Below, piece by piece: positions 35,501 to 48,500 of a stretch of DNA of 64,000 bases (position 1 is its first letter; each line of letters opens with the position of its first letter). Made by a program: the position numbers and the translations under genes. The DNA is from Pelecanus crispus (Eukaryota; Chordata; Aves; Pelecaniformes; Pelecanidae). The notes under the pieces are model-generated. The model had not been told where the DNA came from. It searched no databases and worked only from the letters and a program-made list of their open reading frames with translations. Location: the NCBI RefSeq assembly GCF_030463565.1, contig NC_134648.1, positions 73,920,513 through 73,984,512 of the forward strand. The letters run 5' to 3'.

Positions 35501-38500
35501 ACAAAATGAACAGCCACAGACCACTCAAGTGATGCCACGTAAATAAACAGGACCTCAGAATGATACGTCATTATCTCGTCAAGTCGGTCTGCTGGGCTTA
35601 CCCAAGAGTCGATCAAGAGATTTTCCTGCCAATTACGTTCTAGGCTAGTAACTTCTTTTTCTAGAAACCTTTTTCAGGGCAAGCGTTTATGGAAGCTGAG
35701 AAAGAACTCAATGCAGTTACTCGCTTGCAAACCTGCGCTCACAGCCTAACAATGACATTATAAACAACGAGTATGGTCCACGTACATACATACAACTAAA
35801 GTACTTACTGTCGTACTAGCGCACATCCTACAAATTAAATTCAAAGTTTGGTTTAGAATCACGACAAGGAAAAACAAAGCATTGACTTGAACTTCATATT
35901 AAATATTTACATTAAGCTGACTATTCCAAGAGCTAGCAAGATTGCATTCTTATTGATGACTCCAAGAGGAGCTGGGTGGGACAGAGTTCAGCGCAGAAAA
36001 TTTAAACGTTGCTTTGAAGTAAACGTGGCAAAGCATCCTTCCAGAGATCTTTTGCTTTTTCTCTCCTTCATCTTTAATTTTACCCGATTATTTCTCTCCT
36101 GTACTGCAATTCCATCTCAGATACAAATACATACAAATGAATAAAGAGCTTAAATGACCTAAGGAGTAACATTCAATTCTTCAAGGCCACCTGAAATTTA
36201 AAGCCAATCACCCCCTTCACGCTCCTCACTGAACTCTACTACGGAACCCAATACTCCTTTTCCATTTTGACAAATTCACAGGTACATTGCTCCTGCTAAA
36301 ATAACAGTGAAGCAGGTCGAAGCTGTCTCCTTCACCTATGTGACATCTGTTGCCTATCTACCTCATTTCTGTCCGTTATAACGACATGTACAACTTTATG
36401 TCAAACTCCTCGTAGATCCAGCACGGTAGTACCTACAGAGCACATACACACTCTTGGTAGAAAGAGTACTGATTCTGGCCAGGAGCAAGAGAGGACACAC
36501 CCTGCTTCTTGCACGTTTTCTGCAGCACGTCCACAGTTTTAGCATTCTCCCAAGTTTCCGTAATTTGTAGCTTAAGGTTTCCTGAGCCAAGCATACCTAT
36601 ACTGGCTACGGACTACGTTTTCGAGTTCCTCTGGCTTATGGTACCTGGCCTAGTCCAGCAAAGCGCAATAAGCACCGTAACAGTTCTGACATCACATAAC
36701 CCAGTCAGGAGTCTCTGAAAATCTGTCCCAGCTGTTTAATACAATGTACTTTTTAAAAAGAAAGTAAATTTAAAACAAGAACCATGTTACGCAATATGAT
36801 ATTTGCCAGGAAGGAAAAAAAAATTAAAGACTGAGAATTAAAAACTCGGGTTGTTTTTTCAAAAGTACCCAAACTTAATTCTACATAGAAAAAGTTCTAT
36901 ATTTGCAGTGATCAAATGATTAGTTTAATTATTACTTTTAACACATCATGCATAGGAGCTGCATGTTACGATGGCTACTTTTGGAAAACAAAAGCTACGT
37001 GATTGCACATTCAAGAGTGTAACATTAAAATACAAAACCATACAAATTTCGTTCTCTCTTTAAGACAGGCTTACCTTTTCAATCAGCATTACCTTCAGTC
37101 CGTATTATTTTGCAACGCCCCACATGCAAAGGCAGTACTGACATTGCATTTCATGCACGCGTATTTAAAGACTGCTTAGTAAACAATACACCATCTTGCC
37201 TCTCTCTGAATACTGCTTAAAGATTTTTAAGTCGTCAGATGACAGAGCTGACCCCACAAGTTGCCTTTTCACAAGTAAAATGGCAGAAGTGAAGCTTGAT
37301 CTCTGCTCAAAGCCCCACAACAGTTTAAATTGCAAGGCCTAACTGTTACTCAAAATTCCTAGCTCCCAGTCTTACGCTCAACGCTCTTGCGCATGCTGCC
37401 TTACACAGAAAGAACAAACTCACCGCTTCTTCAAACGTCCACCTCTTACTGACTTCGTGTTCATTGTGGTTAAACATTTCTTGATGAATCTCAATGATTC
37501 TGTGCCTCATGTTTTCTATCTCGGTGATTAGCTAAAACATAATTTTAAAAAATGTAACACAGGTAGACACCGCATCACCTTAAGTAAACGCATTTTATGA
37601 TGACAGTCATACGCATAAATTCGAAGTATCACAGACACGTTAAACGTTCCCCTGAACGGCCGGGGGGAGGGATGGGATGCTGCCCTGATGGGGCCTTGGC
37701 CCTTAGTGCAACCCAGCCAAATTGGTTTCCTATCTGAAGTTTTGCTCTTATGTTAAAGATGATTGAGGTTAAAGATGAATTTGGATCCAAATCAAACTTG
37801 GTTTCAGTACATGCACGTTTTCAGTCAGCAGTTCCTTTGGATGGCTCCAGGTTTTGAACGCTTTGAACCTGCACAGACCATTGCTGATGAAGAGCGTGCT
37901 CAGAACACAGTTCCTAACCTGTTCACTGGAATAATTAACATTCATTCCTAAAGTTTCGTACATCACTTCTTTAACTTTTGAACTCCATTTCTTTAATACC
38001 TATGAAAACGCCAGAGGCACATCCTGTAGACAAAAGCAGTTATCGCATGAGCCAAAGAGCAACGATGTGCAGGAGAACCATGGGAACACCTCAGCTACAG
38101 ACATACTAAATGGTCTGCAGACAAACTCCCCTTTCAGCCACAGAGTACGGCAAGAGATGCCAAGGAACGCGCTCTGCGTACGTACCTTGGCAGGGTCAGT
38201 TATATCTTCAGTACCAGAGGGCAGGTCGTCTCCAGGTTGCGCATCCTCCCCGCTGTGGCCGTTCACAGACGCTAGCTCTCTGCGCAGCTGAACGAACTGC
38301 TCAGTAGTCAGAAAGTCTCGAGGCAAGTTGTTCTGTATATGCTCTTTAAACCTAAGCGCGGTTAGAAACAAGTCAACACAAATGTGATGTTTTATGTTGC
38401 AATACTCTGCATAACCAGAGCACAATAACAAATCCTAGCGGGGTTCTGCATTGCTTCATCAATCTAGGGCAACGCTGAGAACGCAACTTCTGACAACATA

Positions 38501-41500
38501 GAAACAAAATGCAACTTCTGCTGTCTATCAGACTTCAAAAGCTTCGCATTTCAAAGAGAAATGAAAGGGCAATGAACTTCAGTGGCGAAGACAGACCACT
38601 TGCCACGCAAAATTGCGGGCAAAGGACAAGACCAGTTTTAGAGGAAGATACTTTATTTCCAAAACCAAAAGATCTGTAGAAATTATGGGGAAAACTGGTC
38701 CATAATTTAACTAAGGTTTCTGGTTCCCTCTGGTTCCTCCTCTCTGTATTAATGAAGAATTCTACTACCTAAAACTTAACCAAGTATTTCTCTTTAGTCA
38801 ATTAAATCAGTGTTTCACCACATGCGAGCACTGCATGAGGAACTGAAGTCCAAACCCGCTCATTCTGATTTTTCAAAGACATCCTCTCTTCTTCCTCACA
38901 ATTCCAAGGCCTTCCTTTATTCCACAGCAGAATTTGCGAATTTATCTAAAACCAAATGCCTAAAACATGTATCAGTACTTTAAAACAATCAGTCAAACTG
39001 TATGAGTACATAAGTAAATAACTATGTAAAACTCAGTAACTATTTCAAGCTCTTGTGCTGAGTGAACATTGTCACGTTTACAGAAGTAGGTTAGCATGTA
39101 CCTAAGAAACTCATACCGTTAACTAAATCTTTGTTTTCTCCTTACCTCTGGAAATGATGACTGTAGAGTTGCGTTGGAATTCCAAGGATGCGGTCATATA
39201 TGGACGTAACTTCCCTCAGGTTTCCCTGTTCGTTTTCCCAGTTTATATACATTTCCCATAGTCTGTCAGAACGGAAATCTGTCCCAGCAGCTAAGACTGC
39301 ATGTTCGTAGGCTCTGAAAAATAAAGTAATTTTACAGTTGTTTCTGGATGTGGTGACGGAACAAAGAAGAAAAGTTCTGGCTCGTACTTATTTAAAGATT
39401 AGGAGCGTCCTCATTTACTCGCAACCACACTTGTATTATTTAAATTCCTCCAAGTATTTTCTAGATATCTGTAGCAAGATCTCTAGAATTTCAGAAAGTT
39501 GGCACTCACTTTTTTTCCTCCAGTGCTACCACAACAGAACAAATAAAGGCAACAGAAAAAGCCCCTTGCAGGAATGCGAGATATTAAGAAAATGCAAAAT
39601 CTTTATCACTTGTATCTTGTAAAGATTCTAAAACCATTACTTTAGCAGTCTAACACACAAAAGCTATACATCAATCATGCAGCTAGACGCTGCTTCAGTT
39701 TAAGTTCAATTAAGATTTTGGGTCAAACTTTAGTCCGACCTCGTACTCTAACCAGGACCGCTGCCAGCAACAGATGAGGTCAGACACATTCTAGCCATAC
39801 CTTGAAAACCTCTAAGGAATTAAATTCCAAAAATTCTACGGGGAACCCATTCCCATGCTGCACTAAGTATTTCCTAACGTACAGTCTGAAGCTCTCAAGT
39901 CACAACTTTTGACCCTTGTACCACATTGGACTGTCTAACCCTTCTTAGGGAATTTGGCTCCACCACCTCTTAAAAGTCCTTAAAGTAACTGGAGGCTGTT
40001 ACTAGCTCACCCCTTAGCTAACGCACATTAACCCGATGACGCTGCTGTGTGACTGTACGTATGGGCTTCTCGTACCGCGCAGCCCGCTTTCGACTTACCC
40101 CCGAATAGTACTGTTAGTTTCGGGATCGGCAGGGTCCAAGGTCTCCTTTAAGAAGTTTATATAATGTATCCAAAGATCAACACTAAGAGGAATTGCCTGA
40201 AGCCCTCTGCGATAAACCTATGAAGAGAACATGAACTGTACTTCAAATACTTAATGGCGTCCTAATAGAGAGGCAACACTGTGTTATCCGGTGAACCTTA
40301 GAAATACTAAGTACTGGAATTTTGTTTAAATAATCTACCATTACCATTTGGGTGGAGGTTGGATAGAACATGGCAATGTTCTGATCTCCACGTGCAGAGT
40401 CTTGATCTTCAAAGCGCAGCGGTCCCTGCATTCTGACCAGGTTGTGTGGGCAGGCTTTGGGGTACAGACCATAGGGCACAGACCCATTAGAGCATCATTG
40501 ACAGCGTCTGACCAAAAATGCAATAAGATGTAGCAATTGTGACCAGCAAACCAACTATATTGTTTTGAAAATGAGTAATAAATGTAAGTGACAGAAAAGC
40601 CCTGCCCTACTTGTTAAGCTGCAGTGTAATACAGAGGCTTGCACTGCAAAGCTTGACAAACTGTAGAGGTTTAACGCACCTGCCAACAAAGAGAAAAAAC
40701 ATTAGCTACAAATGCCACAGACGTGACAAGTGCAAACAAAATCCCTACAAACCTGGCCACACGTGGCAGGTACTGGCAGCCAAATGACTCGCAGTAGGTT
40801 AGTCATTATTTGGCTAACAGGACCAACGGCAATAGCTGCGCCCAGCCACCTACATACCTCATCAGACTGTTTAACGTTGTCGTGTCGCTTTTCAAGGTCT
40901 GCGTACTTTTTCCAATATCCATAGCAATATGGATAATGCGTGAAAAACCTGTCAAATGCTTTCCTGGCAGCTGGTAAGTGGTTCTGCAAGAAATAGACAA
41001 TAAAAGCAATGAATCCTTTCCTTAAAAAAACCTTCACGTTATTTTAAAAACACCTCTTGTTTTAACATTGTCTTAAAAACGACTGGTTTTATTTTGTGGT
41101 CTCCGCTGACGACGCTGGCGAGGGCAACTGTCTTAAAACGGTATCTGCGAAAGCCTGATGTACAGTTCTAGATTTGTCACTGGAATATCCATGACTTGTT
41201 TCGGTTTTCTTTGTTTGTTTCTGGAAGGCTAAGGAAAAAGGGGGCACGTACTAACCTCCTGCTCTACATACTGTAGTAGATATACCCATCCTGTGAAATC
41301 CTGGGGATTGTCCTCTACTACTTTCCAGAACTTGTCAAAATCTGGAGGGAAGCAAGCCTCAATATCTGTTGTCTGTAAACTCTCAATATTTGGAATTTCA
41401 CTCTCCTGTGTGTTCTCTTCATTCAAGTCAGGGGAACTATCAGGTGATTGTTCCATCTCAGTTACACTCATAATTTCTGTACTGAAGTCCATCTGCTGTT

Positions 41501-41585
41501 CTTCTGTTGCTGTTTCAGCGCCATTGTCTGTGCTGTCATTGCTTACAGTCGGCTTCTCCTCCTCTGTGTTATCTGCATTCTCCAT
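29510..41585 (-). CDS. PRPF39: PRPF39, U1 snRNP-associated splicing factor, complete coding region
   Basis: Coding exons in order: 41256-41585, 40858-40983, 40099-40217, 39146-39313, 38186-38351, 37424-37531, 35268-35432, 34824-34950, 34462-34730, 33670-33854, 32132-32206, 31414-31534 and 29510-29560. They total 2010 nt, 669 residues, the human length as I recall it. PRPF39 is a HAT-repeat (half-TPR) protein that acts in 5' splice-site recognition with U1 snRNP in the nucleus. Residues 1-80 are an acidic Ser/Glu-rich leader. HAT repeats follow: [113 protein letters not shown], and further copies to KVEFLEDFG. The end is [16 protein letters not shown]. The exon with the ATG begins at 41619 after a CAG acceptor, so a non-coding first exon lies upstream. 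A snoRNA gene lies in the intron between 33854 and 34462. Confidence 0.98.
34292..34375 (-). ncRNA. SNORD127: C/D box snoRNA SNORD127
   Basis: An 84-nt unit in a PRPF39 intron, on the host strand. It has a perfect 7-bp terminal stem (GGCAACA pairing with TGTTGCC), a perfect C box ATGATGA directly after the 5' stem and a D box CTGA directly before the 3' stem. Upstream of the D box is GUCCCUCUAA, complementary to UUAGAGGGAC of 18S rRNA. By the D+5 rule the target is the G of UUAG. Human PRPF39 hosts SNORD127, which guides 18S G1447 methylation (from memory). Location, boxes and guide all agree. Confidence 0.93.
39725..40020 (-). mobile_element. Old, diverged CR1-like 3' fragment
   Basis: Reading on +, the order AACCTCTAAGGAATT, GGGGAACCCATTCCCATGCTGCACTA, TATTTCCTAA, CACCTCTTAAAAGTCC resembles an antisense CR1 3' region, but strongly diverged. 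It lies in PRPF39 intron sequence. Confidence 0.45.
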
Positions 41586-41619
41586 AGCTGAGGTTACTGC
41601 TGTTTCGTAGTACTAGATC

Positions 41620-44600
41620 CTGCGGAAATAAAAAGATCCCGTATTCGTGCAGTGAAGATTCAAGTAGAACTTGGCCGCGAATTATCAGCCAAGAGCCTCC
41701 CAAGTGCTTCAGGCATCCACATGTTTCACCACAAGCCTTCGCCAATTAGATCCGCTTCACTCCTGAGCCCAATTCACAATTAAAAAAACATGTTAATAGT
41801 AGTCATACGTTAACAGCTGCATGTACAAATCATAGTGGTTTTTCTAAAAAACTATCACAAGTGGCTATCGAGGTATCGAGGTGAACCAATACAGTTTTCC
41901 TCTGTGAGTCTGGCTGAAGTTTATTCCAAATAAAGAATTATGTTCAAATCCGTTCAATTCTCCTACTTAAGACCAATCAGTAACTTCTTTGCAAAATAAG
42001 TATGTGTTAAAACGTACCCTGGACACCTAGCTGAACTAGCTTAAGCGGTAACTTTGCAAAGAAAAGAATGACCATCAGCACTAGGCTCAGCCCGTATTAG
42101 TGTCTATACAAACTAACGGGTACCAGACGGCCACAAAAAATGTTTCTGCTAGTCCCTTACACACAGCCACCCGCTCCCACACACGACTCGCGTGTCGGGG
42201 CTCCTCCTGCCCCGCAGGACAGACTCCATCATCCTCCCACTCTTCATTCCGACCTTCCTGCCCGGCCCTACCCTCTGCCAGGGCCAGCCAGCCCGGCTCA
42301 GCCACGTGCTGCTCTGCCAGACGGCGCCCGGCCTCGGCCGATCCCGGCCTTCGCCGCCTGAAGCCTGGGCGCAGGCGCTCAGCTGAACCTGCCCCGCGTT
42401 CGAGCAAGATCCTAATGACGACGGGATCCCAGGTGATACGACAGCCACGCAGAACACAACAGCTCTTGGCTGTGAATACATTTTGGATGAAGAACGGTCG
42501 AGAACATCATCCTCAAATGCGCTGTAGCAACTGCCGCTCCTGCTTCCCTTCGGTTCTCCTCAGAGGAGAGGACAGCAAATAAGTTTTGCATTTAAAATTA
42601 AAAAAAAAACCCTCCCCACCCCACTCTGCATCTCCAGAATTCTTTCCCACTGAAGGCCTGAAAAGAGAACAAACAGACTGCTTGCTTTCACTTCAACAAA
42701 TACATCGATAAGCCACCAATATTATAGCGGGGAAAAAATTGTTGACAGAAAGGAAAAACATCTATACCCCATCTTCAGCAGCTTCAGCGCGCTTTGAGAA
42801 CCGTTCCTGTTTTCCTAAGAGTTCACCAACCCACGTACCTTTGGTGTAGTGTTAAAAGGCCCACACAGTCTGCTCTGCAGGTTTTCTAATAACTGTTTTT
42901 TAAAAGTAATTATTTCTGTTCTCCATTATATACACCTTCTGGCAATCATATAAAGACACTTTCTTTCCCTTAAGGTAAACAGTTCATAATTTTGCAGCTT
43001 TATATGGTAACCGTTCATAAACAGTTCGTGCCATTTAAAAGTCAGACCGATGCGATGTGACCACACGGAACGCTATACTGCTTTCGTTCCACAAAAGAGG
43101 AAAAGGGGAGGCTTGTGCAAGATGAGCAGTTTGTTTCATTAGCGACCAGTTATTCCCCACATCCCGGGCCACTCTAGAAAACCTGCGTCAAAAGCTGGGT
43201 TCTTTAGCAAGCACTGGGGACGCGTCTTCAATATTGATTTTGAGAATAAACATGATTTATAAAGTTAAGAAATTAAAAATCAAAGCAGTATCACTATGGC
43301 TTTACCAGTGCAACACACAGAAGAGATCTGCATTGTTAAAAACAGCTGCTACCATTCCAAGCTCACCTCGGTAAAGATTATAAAACCAAGGCATAATGAG
43401 GAGTGCATTAGGGAAACAGCAGCCCAACACTTGAAAAAAATAGTTTAAAGGATGTTTACAGCTCTAAAATTTAAGAAAGCTAATGCAATTGTTTTTAAAC
43501 ATGCAATAATTTATGACTGAAACTCATTCTGATATTTGACAGATGTTTTCCCCCCTCTACCTGATTCAGAAGACATATTCCAGCTTAAGAGAGAACTCCA
43601 AATCCAGCTGTCTTCAGATGAGAGGGAGGGAAAAAAAAGGGAAGAGGGAGAAGCGGTACCGCATCACCTCTGCACGCAGGGTTTCAAACAGAATGTGGAG
43701 GTCTGTTTAACAGCTCGCTTCCAAGCGAAGGCGTTCTAGAACACCCCCAGGGAACCAAGGCACACCCCAAACCCTGGTGCGGGAGGCCACAGACGACTTT
43801 TAAAAACGTGATCGACCCTGCCTGGTACCAGACGACCGCCCGCCAGCGCAGGGAGCTGCGACGGCAGCAGACACGAAGCTGAGGCGCATCCAGCACAGGC
43901 AACCACCTAATCCAGGACCTGAATTCCCGGAGTTTTTACATCGCTCAGGCTAAATAAGTGTATCGCATAACTACACGCGCTAGTTTTAAATACTTTATGC
44001 CAAGATATATTATTCAGCCTGTTTGAATCAAGCGTTTCTTGCGTACAATACCAGCGTTTATAATACGAACGAACGAATGGAAAACACCTAGGAAAGGACG
44101 CAGACGGGCAGCAGCAAGGCCTGCCGAGCCCCCTCTCGCCCCTCCCCGCCCCGGGAGCCGCGCTCGGCCCCGAGGAGCGCCCGGGGGCCAACGGGGGCCC
44201 CGGCCCGGCCCGGCCCCTCCGCGGCTGCTGCCCGGGGGCCAAGGCTGTGGTGGCCGAAACGCCGCCGTAGCCTGATAAACCCGACAGCGCCCAAGGACTC
44301 TGAGGAGGCCTCGTATTTGTTCAGAGATTTAGCGCCCGTCAGAGCGTGTAAAAGATTAAATTTACCCCAGGCAGCGCAGCCGGCGGGCGGGCCGGGGGAA
44401 GGGCGGCAGGAGGCCGCGGGCCGGCTGCGCGGCGAGCACCCAGCCCGGCGCGTCCCTCCCCGGGGCACAACCTCGCCCGCTCCGCCGGCTCCGCTCCCGG
44501 CCCGGCCCCGCCGCTGCCTGCGGCAGCCCCGCGCCCGCCTCAGGCTCCCGCCTCAGGCTCCCGCCGGGCCGCGCCGCGCCGGGCCGCACCAGGCCAGGCC

Positions 44601-44716
44601 GAGGCGGCCTGGGCCGAGCTTGGTCGCTCCCCGGGGCCGACCGCGGGTCCTCGTCCGCCTCCCCCGCGGCCGCCCCGCGTCCCCCAGCGCCGCGCTCCCC
44701 GTAGCGGTACCGGTAC
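41620..44716 (-). other. PRPF39: PRPF39 first intron (5' UTR intron)
   Basis: This stretch runs between the acceptor of the ATG-bearing exon and the proposed first exon. A GC-rich patch at about 42180-42420 gives open frames on several strands, but I see no splice-supported exon in it. CpG density rises from about 44100 towards the promoter. Confidence 0.5.
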
Positions 44717-44880
44717 CTGCCGCTGCCCGCCCGCCGCCTCACGCCGCCGCCGGGCCCCAGGAAGCGCGGGCCGCGCCTGCGCCGCGCGCATGCGCCTCAG
44801 CCCCGCCGCGCAGGCGCCTCAGCCCCGCCGCGCATGCGCCTCAGCCCAATCCGCGCCTCCCGCCAAATGGCGGCGACTCC
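44717..44880 (-). promoter_or_regulatory. PRPF39: PRPF39 CpG-island promoter and proposed non-coding exon 1
   Basis: A - strand donor CAG|GTACCG at 44716/44717 could end a 5' UTR exon. Immediately upstream are a 22-bp tandem repeat with NRF1-type sites, a CCAAT pentamer (44846-44850 on +) and a YY1-type AAATGGCGGC (44865-44874 on +). The transcription start was not determined. A less likely donor (GGG|GTAAAT) lies near 44366. Confidence 0.5.
44786..44845. repeat. 22-bp tandem repeat (3 copies) carrying NRF1-type sites
   Basis: Three copies with an exact 22-bp period begin at 44786, 44808 and 44830. Copies 1 and 3 contain the palindromic NRF1 core GCGCATGCGC; copy 2 has GCGCAGGCGC. Each is followed by CTCAGCCC. 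They lie in the PRPF39 promoter. Confidence 0.9.
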
Positions 44881-44952
44881 CTCACCACCCCCCCTACCCC
44901 AACTCCCCTCAGGCGAAGAGGCGGCGGCCGCGGCCTTACAGAAATAAATGCC

Positions 44953-44958
44953 TTTATT
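44953..44958 (-). terminator. TOGARAM1: Likely TOGARAM1 polyadenylation signal (AATAAA)
   Basis: AATAAA on the - strand about 640 bp past the TOGARAM1 stop. A second AATAAA at 45360-45365 is an alternative nearer the stop. If the distal one is used, cleavage falls within tens of bases of the PRPF39 promoter elements. Confidence 0.5.
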
Positions 44959-45595
44959 CGCCTCAGGCTCCCGTGGATAAACGCGTACAGACCGGCAGCG
45001 GTAGGGACGGAGGGGGGGCGCGGGTGCCGCGGCCAACGCTGCCAGGGGAAGAGGACGATGAAAGGTTCGGGTTCAGGTTCAGGTTCATCTCCCCCAGAGG
45101 CCGTGAGCTGCCGGAGTTGTACATTCCCGTGCAGGTGAGCATGCCCAGCCACCAAGCAAACGTAACATGTACCGCAACAGCAGCCACAGCAAGCTAATAC
45201 TGCACAAGTGTGTGAAGTGGATTAAAAAAATACATATTTTTCACAAATGCCACACAGAACCCTGTTGTACTGTATAATCATCTCCAGGATTTTCTTCCAC
45301 TTGTCAATGTAAAAGCTTAGTGCCGAAACAAGTCAAAACGTGACTCTGCGATCAGTGTATTTATTGACTGACCGTCTGACACCCGCCACTGCAAAGAGGG
45401 AGCCGTGTTGTGTCTTCTAGAGGAAAGTGCGGATGAGCAGGAGCGACTTTCCCTGCTGCAGGCTCTCCCAACCGCGGCCCTTCCGCACAGGAAACGCCAG
45501 CAGCGTGGGGATGGTCCCGCCTGTCTCCGTGTAAACAGCTGTCCGTCTGTCCCAGCCAGTTGGCCGGCTGAGTTTCATGCAGAGAGATCGTTATT

Positions 45596-48500
45596 TTAGG
45601 TCGCTACCTCCAGAAATTCTTCTAAACTCTTCTTGATGTGTGGTGGCTGAGATGCAGCGTGAGTTAACAGGCTTTGACCCATCTGTGCAAAAAGTGCTTT
45701 TGATAATTTCGCTGTGGCTGTCCGGATATTTCCTCCGGCTCCCGGCAAAGAGCCACTGCTCGTCATATTTCCCAGGAGGTGCCAAAGGACAGCTAGAACT
45801 TTTTGCTCCACAGCGTAAGGCTTCCGTGGGTATAACTCCGTAACGAGATCTGCAAGAAAGACAACAGGTCATCAAGCCGCGCTTGGAGACTGTTTTTAAA
45901 ATACAATTCAGAAATGATTCCCTGCTTTCAGAGGTGTTTAAAAGCACTTAATGGCAAATCATCTCAAAGCAACCAGGGCCACGCACAAGAGCTCATCTGT
46001 TGTTGCAAAAGCATCAGCGCTCCAATAAAAGATACCAGCTTTCCCTACAAACACCCCTTGTCCTCTCTCAGGAGTTTACACAGCAGCACTGGTACTGCTG
46101 ATAAGTACAATTTTCCATTAAATGAAAACAAGTAAAAGAAACAAAGGGGGGTTTTCAGGGTTTTTTAGTTAGAATTATTATAAGGACCTTTACTTCTCAC
46201 AGTGCACCGTGTAACATTTGATACTTTACGATTTCCCCTCTGTCTTAGAAATACGCAGTAGGTATTTGAGTTTAAGTAACAAAGTAGCCTTGTACTATAA
46301 ATACATGTAAGATGAAGCATTTTCCCTACTTAGACAATTACATCATGGATTAAGTATTTCATTTGCAAATGTTTGCCTTTTTGCTAGAATAGACTCTTCT
46401 GATGTTTAGTACAAACTACTCCAGAAAATCCCAGCGAGAGATGAACTGTTTAAAGTTGGTGACTAGCACATTCAGAAAGCACAAACTGAGGAATATGGCA
46501 AGAACAGACTGCCCATTATGTTAGTTAGTTCAATTTCATAGCTACTACACACAGAACGACTCCGAAAGTAAGCCAAATAACCTCTGTTTGCTTCAAGCCT
46601 ATTTCCCACAAAGACATCCCTTGTTCACTTAAAACATCAAAGGAAAATTCAGCACTTCTGCTAGTATTAACCCTCAATATTAAAATACGTATGTACGTTC
46701 TAATTAAAGTTTGTCTTCCATTTTTAACCAAATTTGTCTCCAAACTTCTGACACCACTTTAGGAAGACAACCATTATGAAGTCTGCCGCCTTTGTGGGGA
46801 CTGCAGGTCCGCTGGCCAGCTTGTCTCCTCTACGACTGAACACCAATACGTGTTTAAGGCAAGAGCCTTAAAACGAGAACAAGACCAGCTGCAAAAAGTA
46901 AACAGGTACAGAAGTAAAATTCAGGAGTTTGTCGGAGCCAGCCTTAGAGAACGGCAGATTTTCTGTGCTGGGAAACCTCAGAAAAGCCATCACTCCTTCC
47001 TGTCGTTCCTTCCTGGCGAGAGCATGAGGGAGGGAGCACTGTGAGAGGCGGTGTGACCTGGAGCAAGCGAAGCAGGCAAGCCTCCGCCGCCAGCCAGCCC
47101 TGCGCAGGAGCAGGGGCCCGAGCCTCAGTACGGTTCCTCCTGCTCAGTTACTGACAGCCCGAAACTCATTACAAACCGAAACTCATTACAAACCAAAACT
47201 CATTACAAACCAAAACTCATTCTCTCTGATTCCGTATTAAAATTATTATAAGCTTAAGGTATTTCTACATCTTCCACTTGACGATGTAATAATAATCTTT
47301 TGTTTTGTCAGCAATACGCATTAGAAAGGGGTGAGATTTGACAACTGCCGCATCATTACTGCCCACAATCTACTGTGACAGAAGGGAAGATATATAGCCA
47401 TCACCATCCTACTGTGAATTTGCCTAATGAGGATGGTACACCAACAAACAAACGTGCAATGTAAATCATGACTTTACCGGCAAGCTTTTCTGTCATGTCT
47501 TGTTTTGCTTTTCCATTCAGAAACTGGGCTTTTGTGCAGAACGGCTGGAGGAGCAAATAGTTGTCTAAATGCAAAGAAGAAAGCACATTAAAATTCTTAA
47601 ACAGAAAATTAAACAGCCTGGAAATAAACACAATAATGGAAAAATCTAAGAAAGAACCTTACTTATGATATATTAACTGCAAAAAAACACAGTGATGTAT
47701 TGAAGGGCATAAAAGCATAAAAAGATACTCTTAACAAGCCCTACCTCCTACCATCTGGTAGGACACAGCAGATTAATTTACTGAAAATACTAAGATTCTG
47801 CTCCGACAGTAAAATAGTTGAGGAAGGAAAACAGTTGTGGCATATGCAAATCAGCAAGAATCTAGTTTTTTGACCTGTTTAAGAGGGTCAGCAGTGTGAC
47901 AAGCTTCTGGATAATGAAACACAGAATCACAGGGAATGGCTGAGGTGGGAAGGGACCTCTGGAGATCGGATCAGGGCCACTGCAGCCGGTTGCGCAGGAC
48001 CACGTCCAGACGGCTTCTGAGGATCTCCAAGGACGGAGACTCCACAGCCGCCCCGGGCAACCTGTGCCAGCACTCAGTCACCCTCACAGCAAAACATGCC
48101 TGCCATGGAAATGCATGCCATAACAAAACCACCTACGCACTTACGGCGAGTCCAGCTAGCTGCATTTCTTTATTGGACTGGCAAAATATTAAGATGACTT
48201 GTGTGGTTTAAAAAGAGTGAGAATAAACCAATGATACGTTACACAATGTAATGACTGGATGGAAACTGTTGGAAAGAGTAACTCTTTAAATTCAGAATTT
48301 TATTAATACAATTAAAACTCTTTAAGAGAGAGTAAATTACTTACCTAAATGTTGACATAGAGCCTGAATAACGTTTGTGGCAGCTGCATAAATCCCTGGA
48401 TTTTTGGAGTTCAGGTTGTTGTCTACCATGGCAGGAATTAACATGTTGATCACAGGTGATAAATTGTCTTTCAGCAGTGGAATCATCTTGTGCATTGTCT

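Noticed and set aside
42087-42582. Overlapping open frames on both strands in PRPF39 intron 1
   Set aside because: A GC-rich patch with no splice-supported exon and no recognisable domain.
44317-45138. A 273-codon + strand open frame, the longest in the window
   Set aside because: It spans the PRPF39 CpG island, is almost entirely Pro/Arg/Ala, has no splice or family support, and exists because GC-rich DNA lacks stops.
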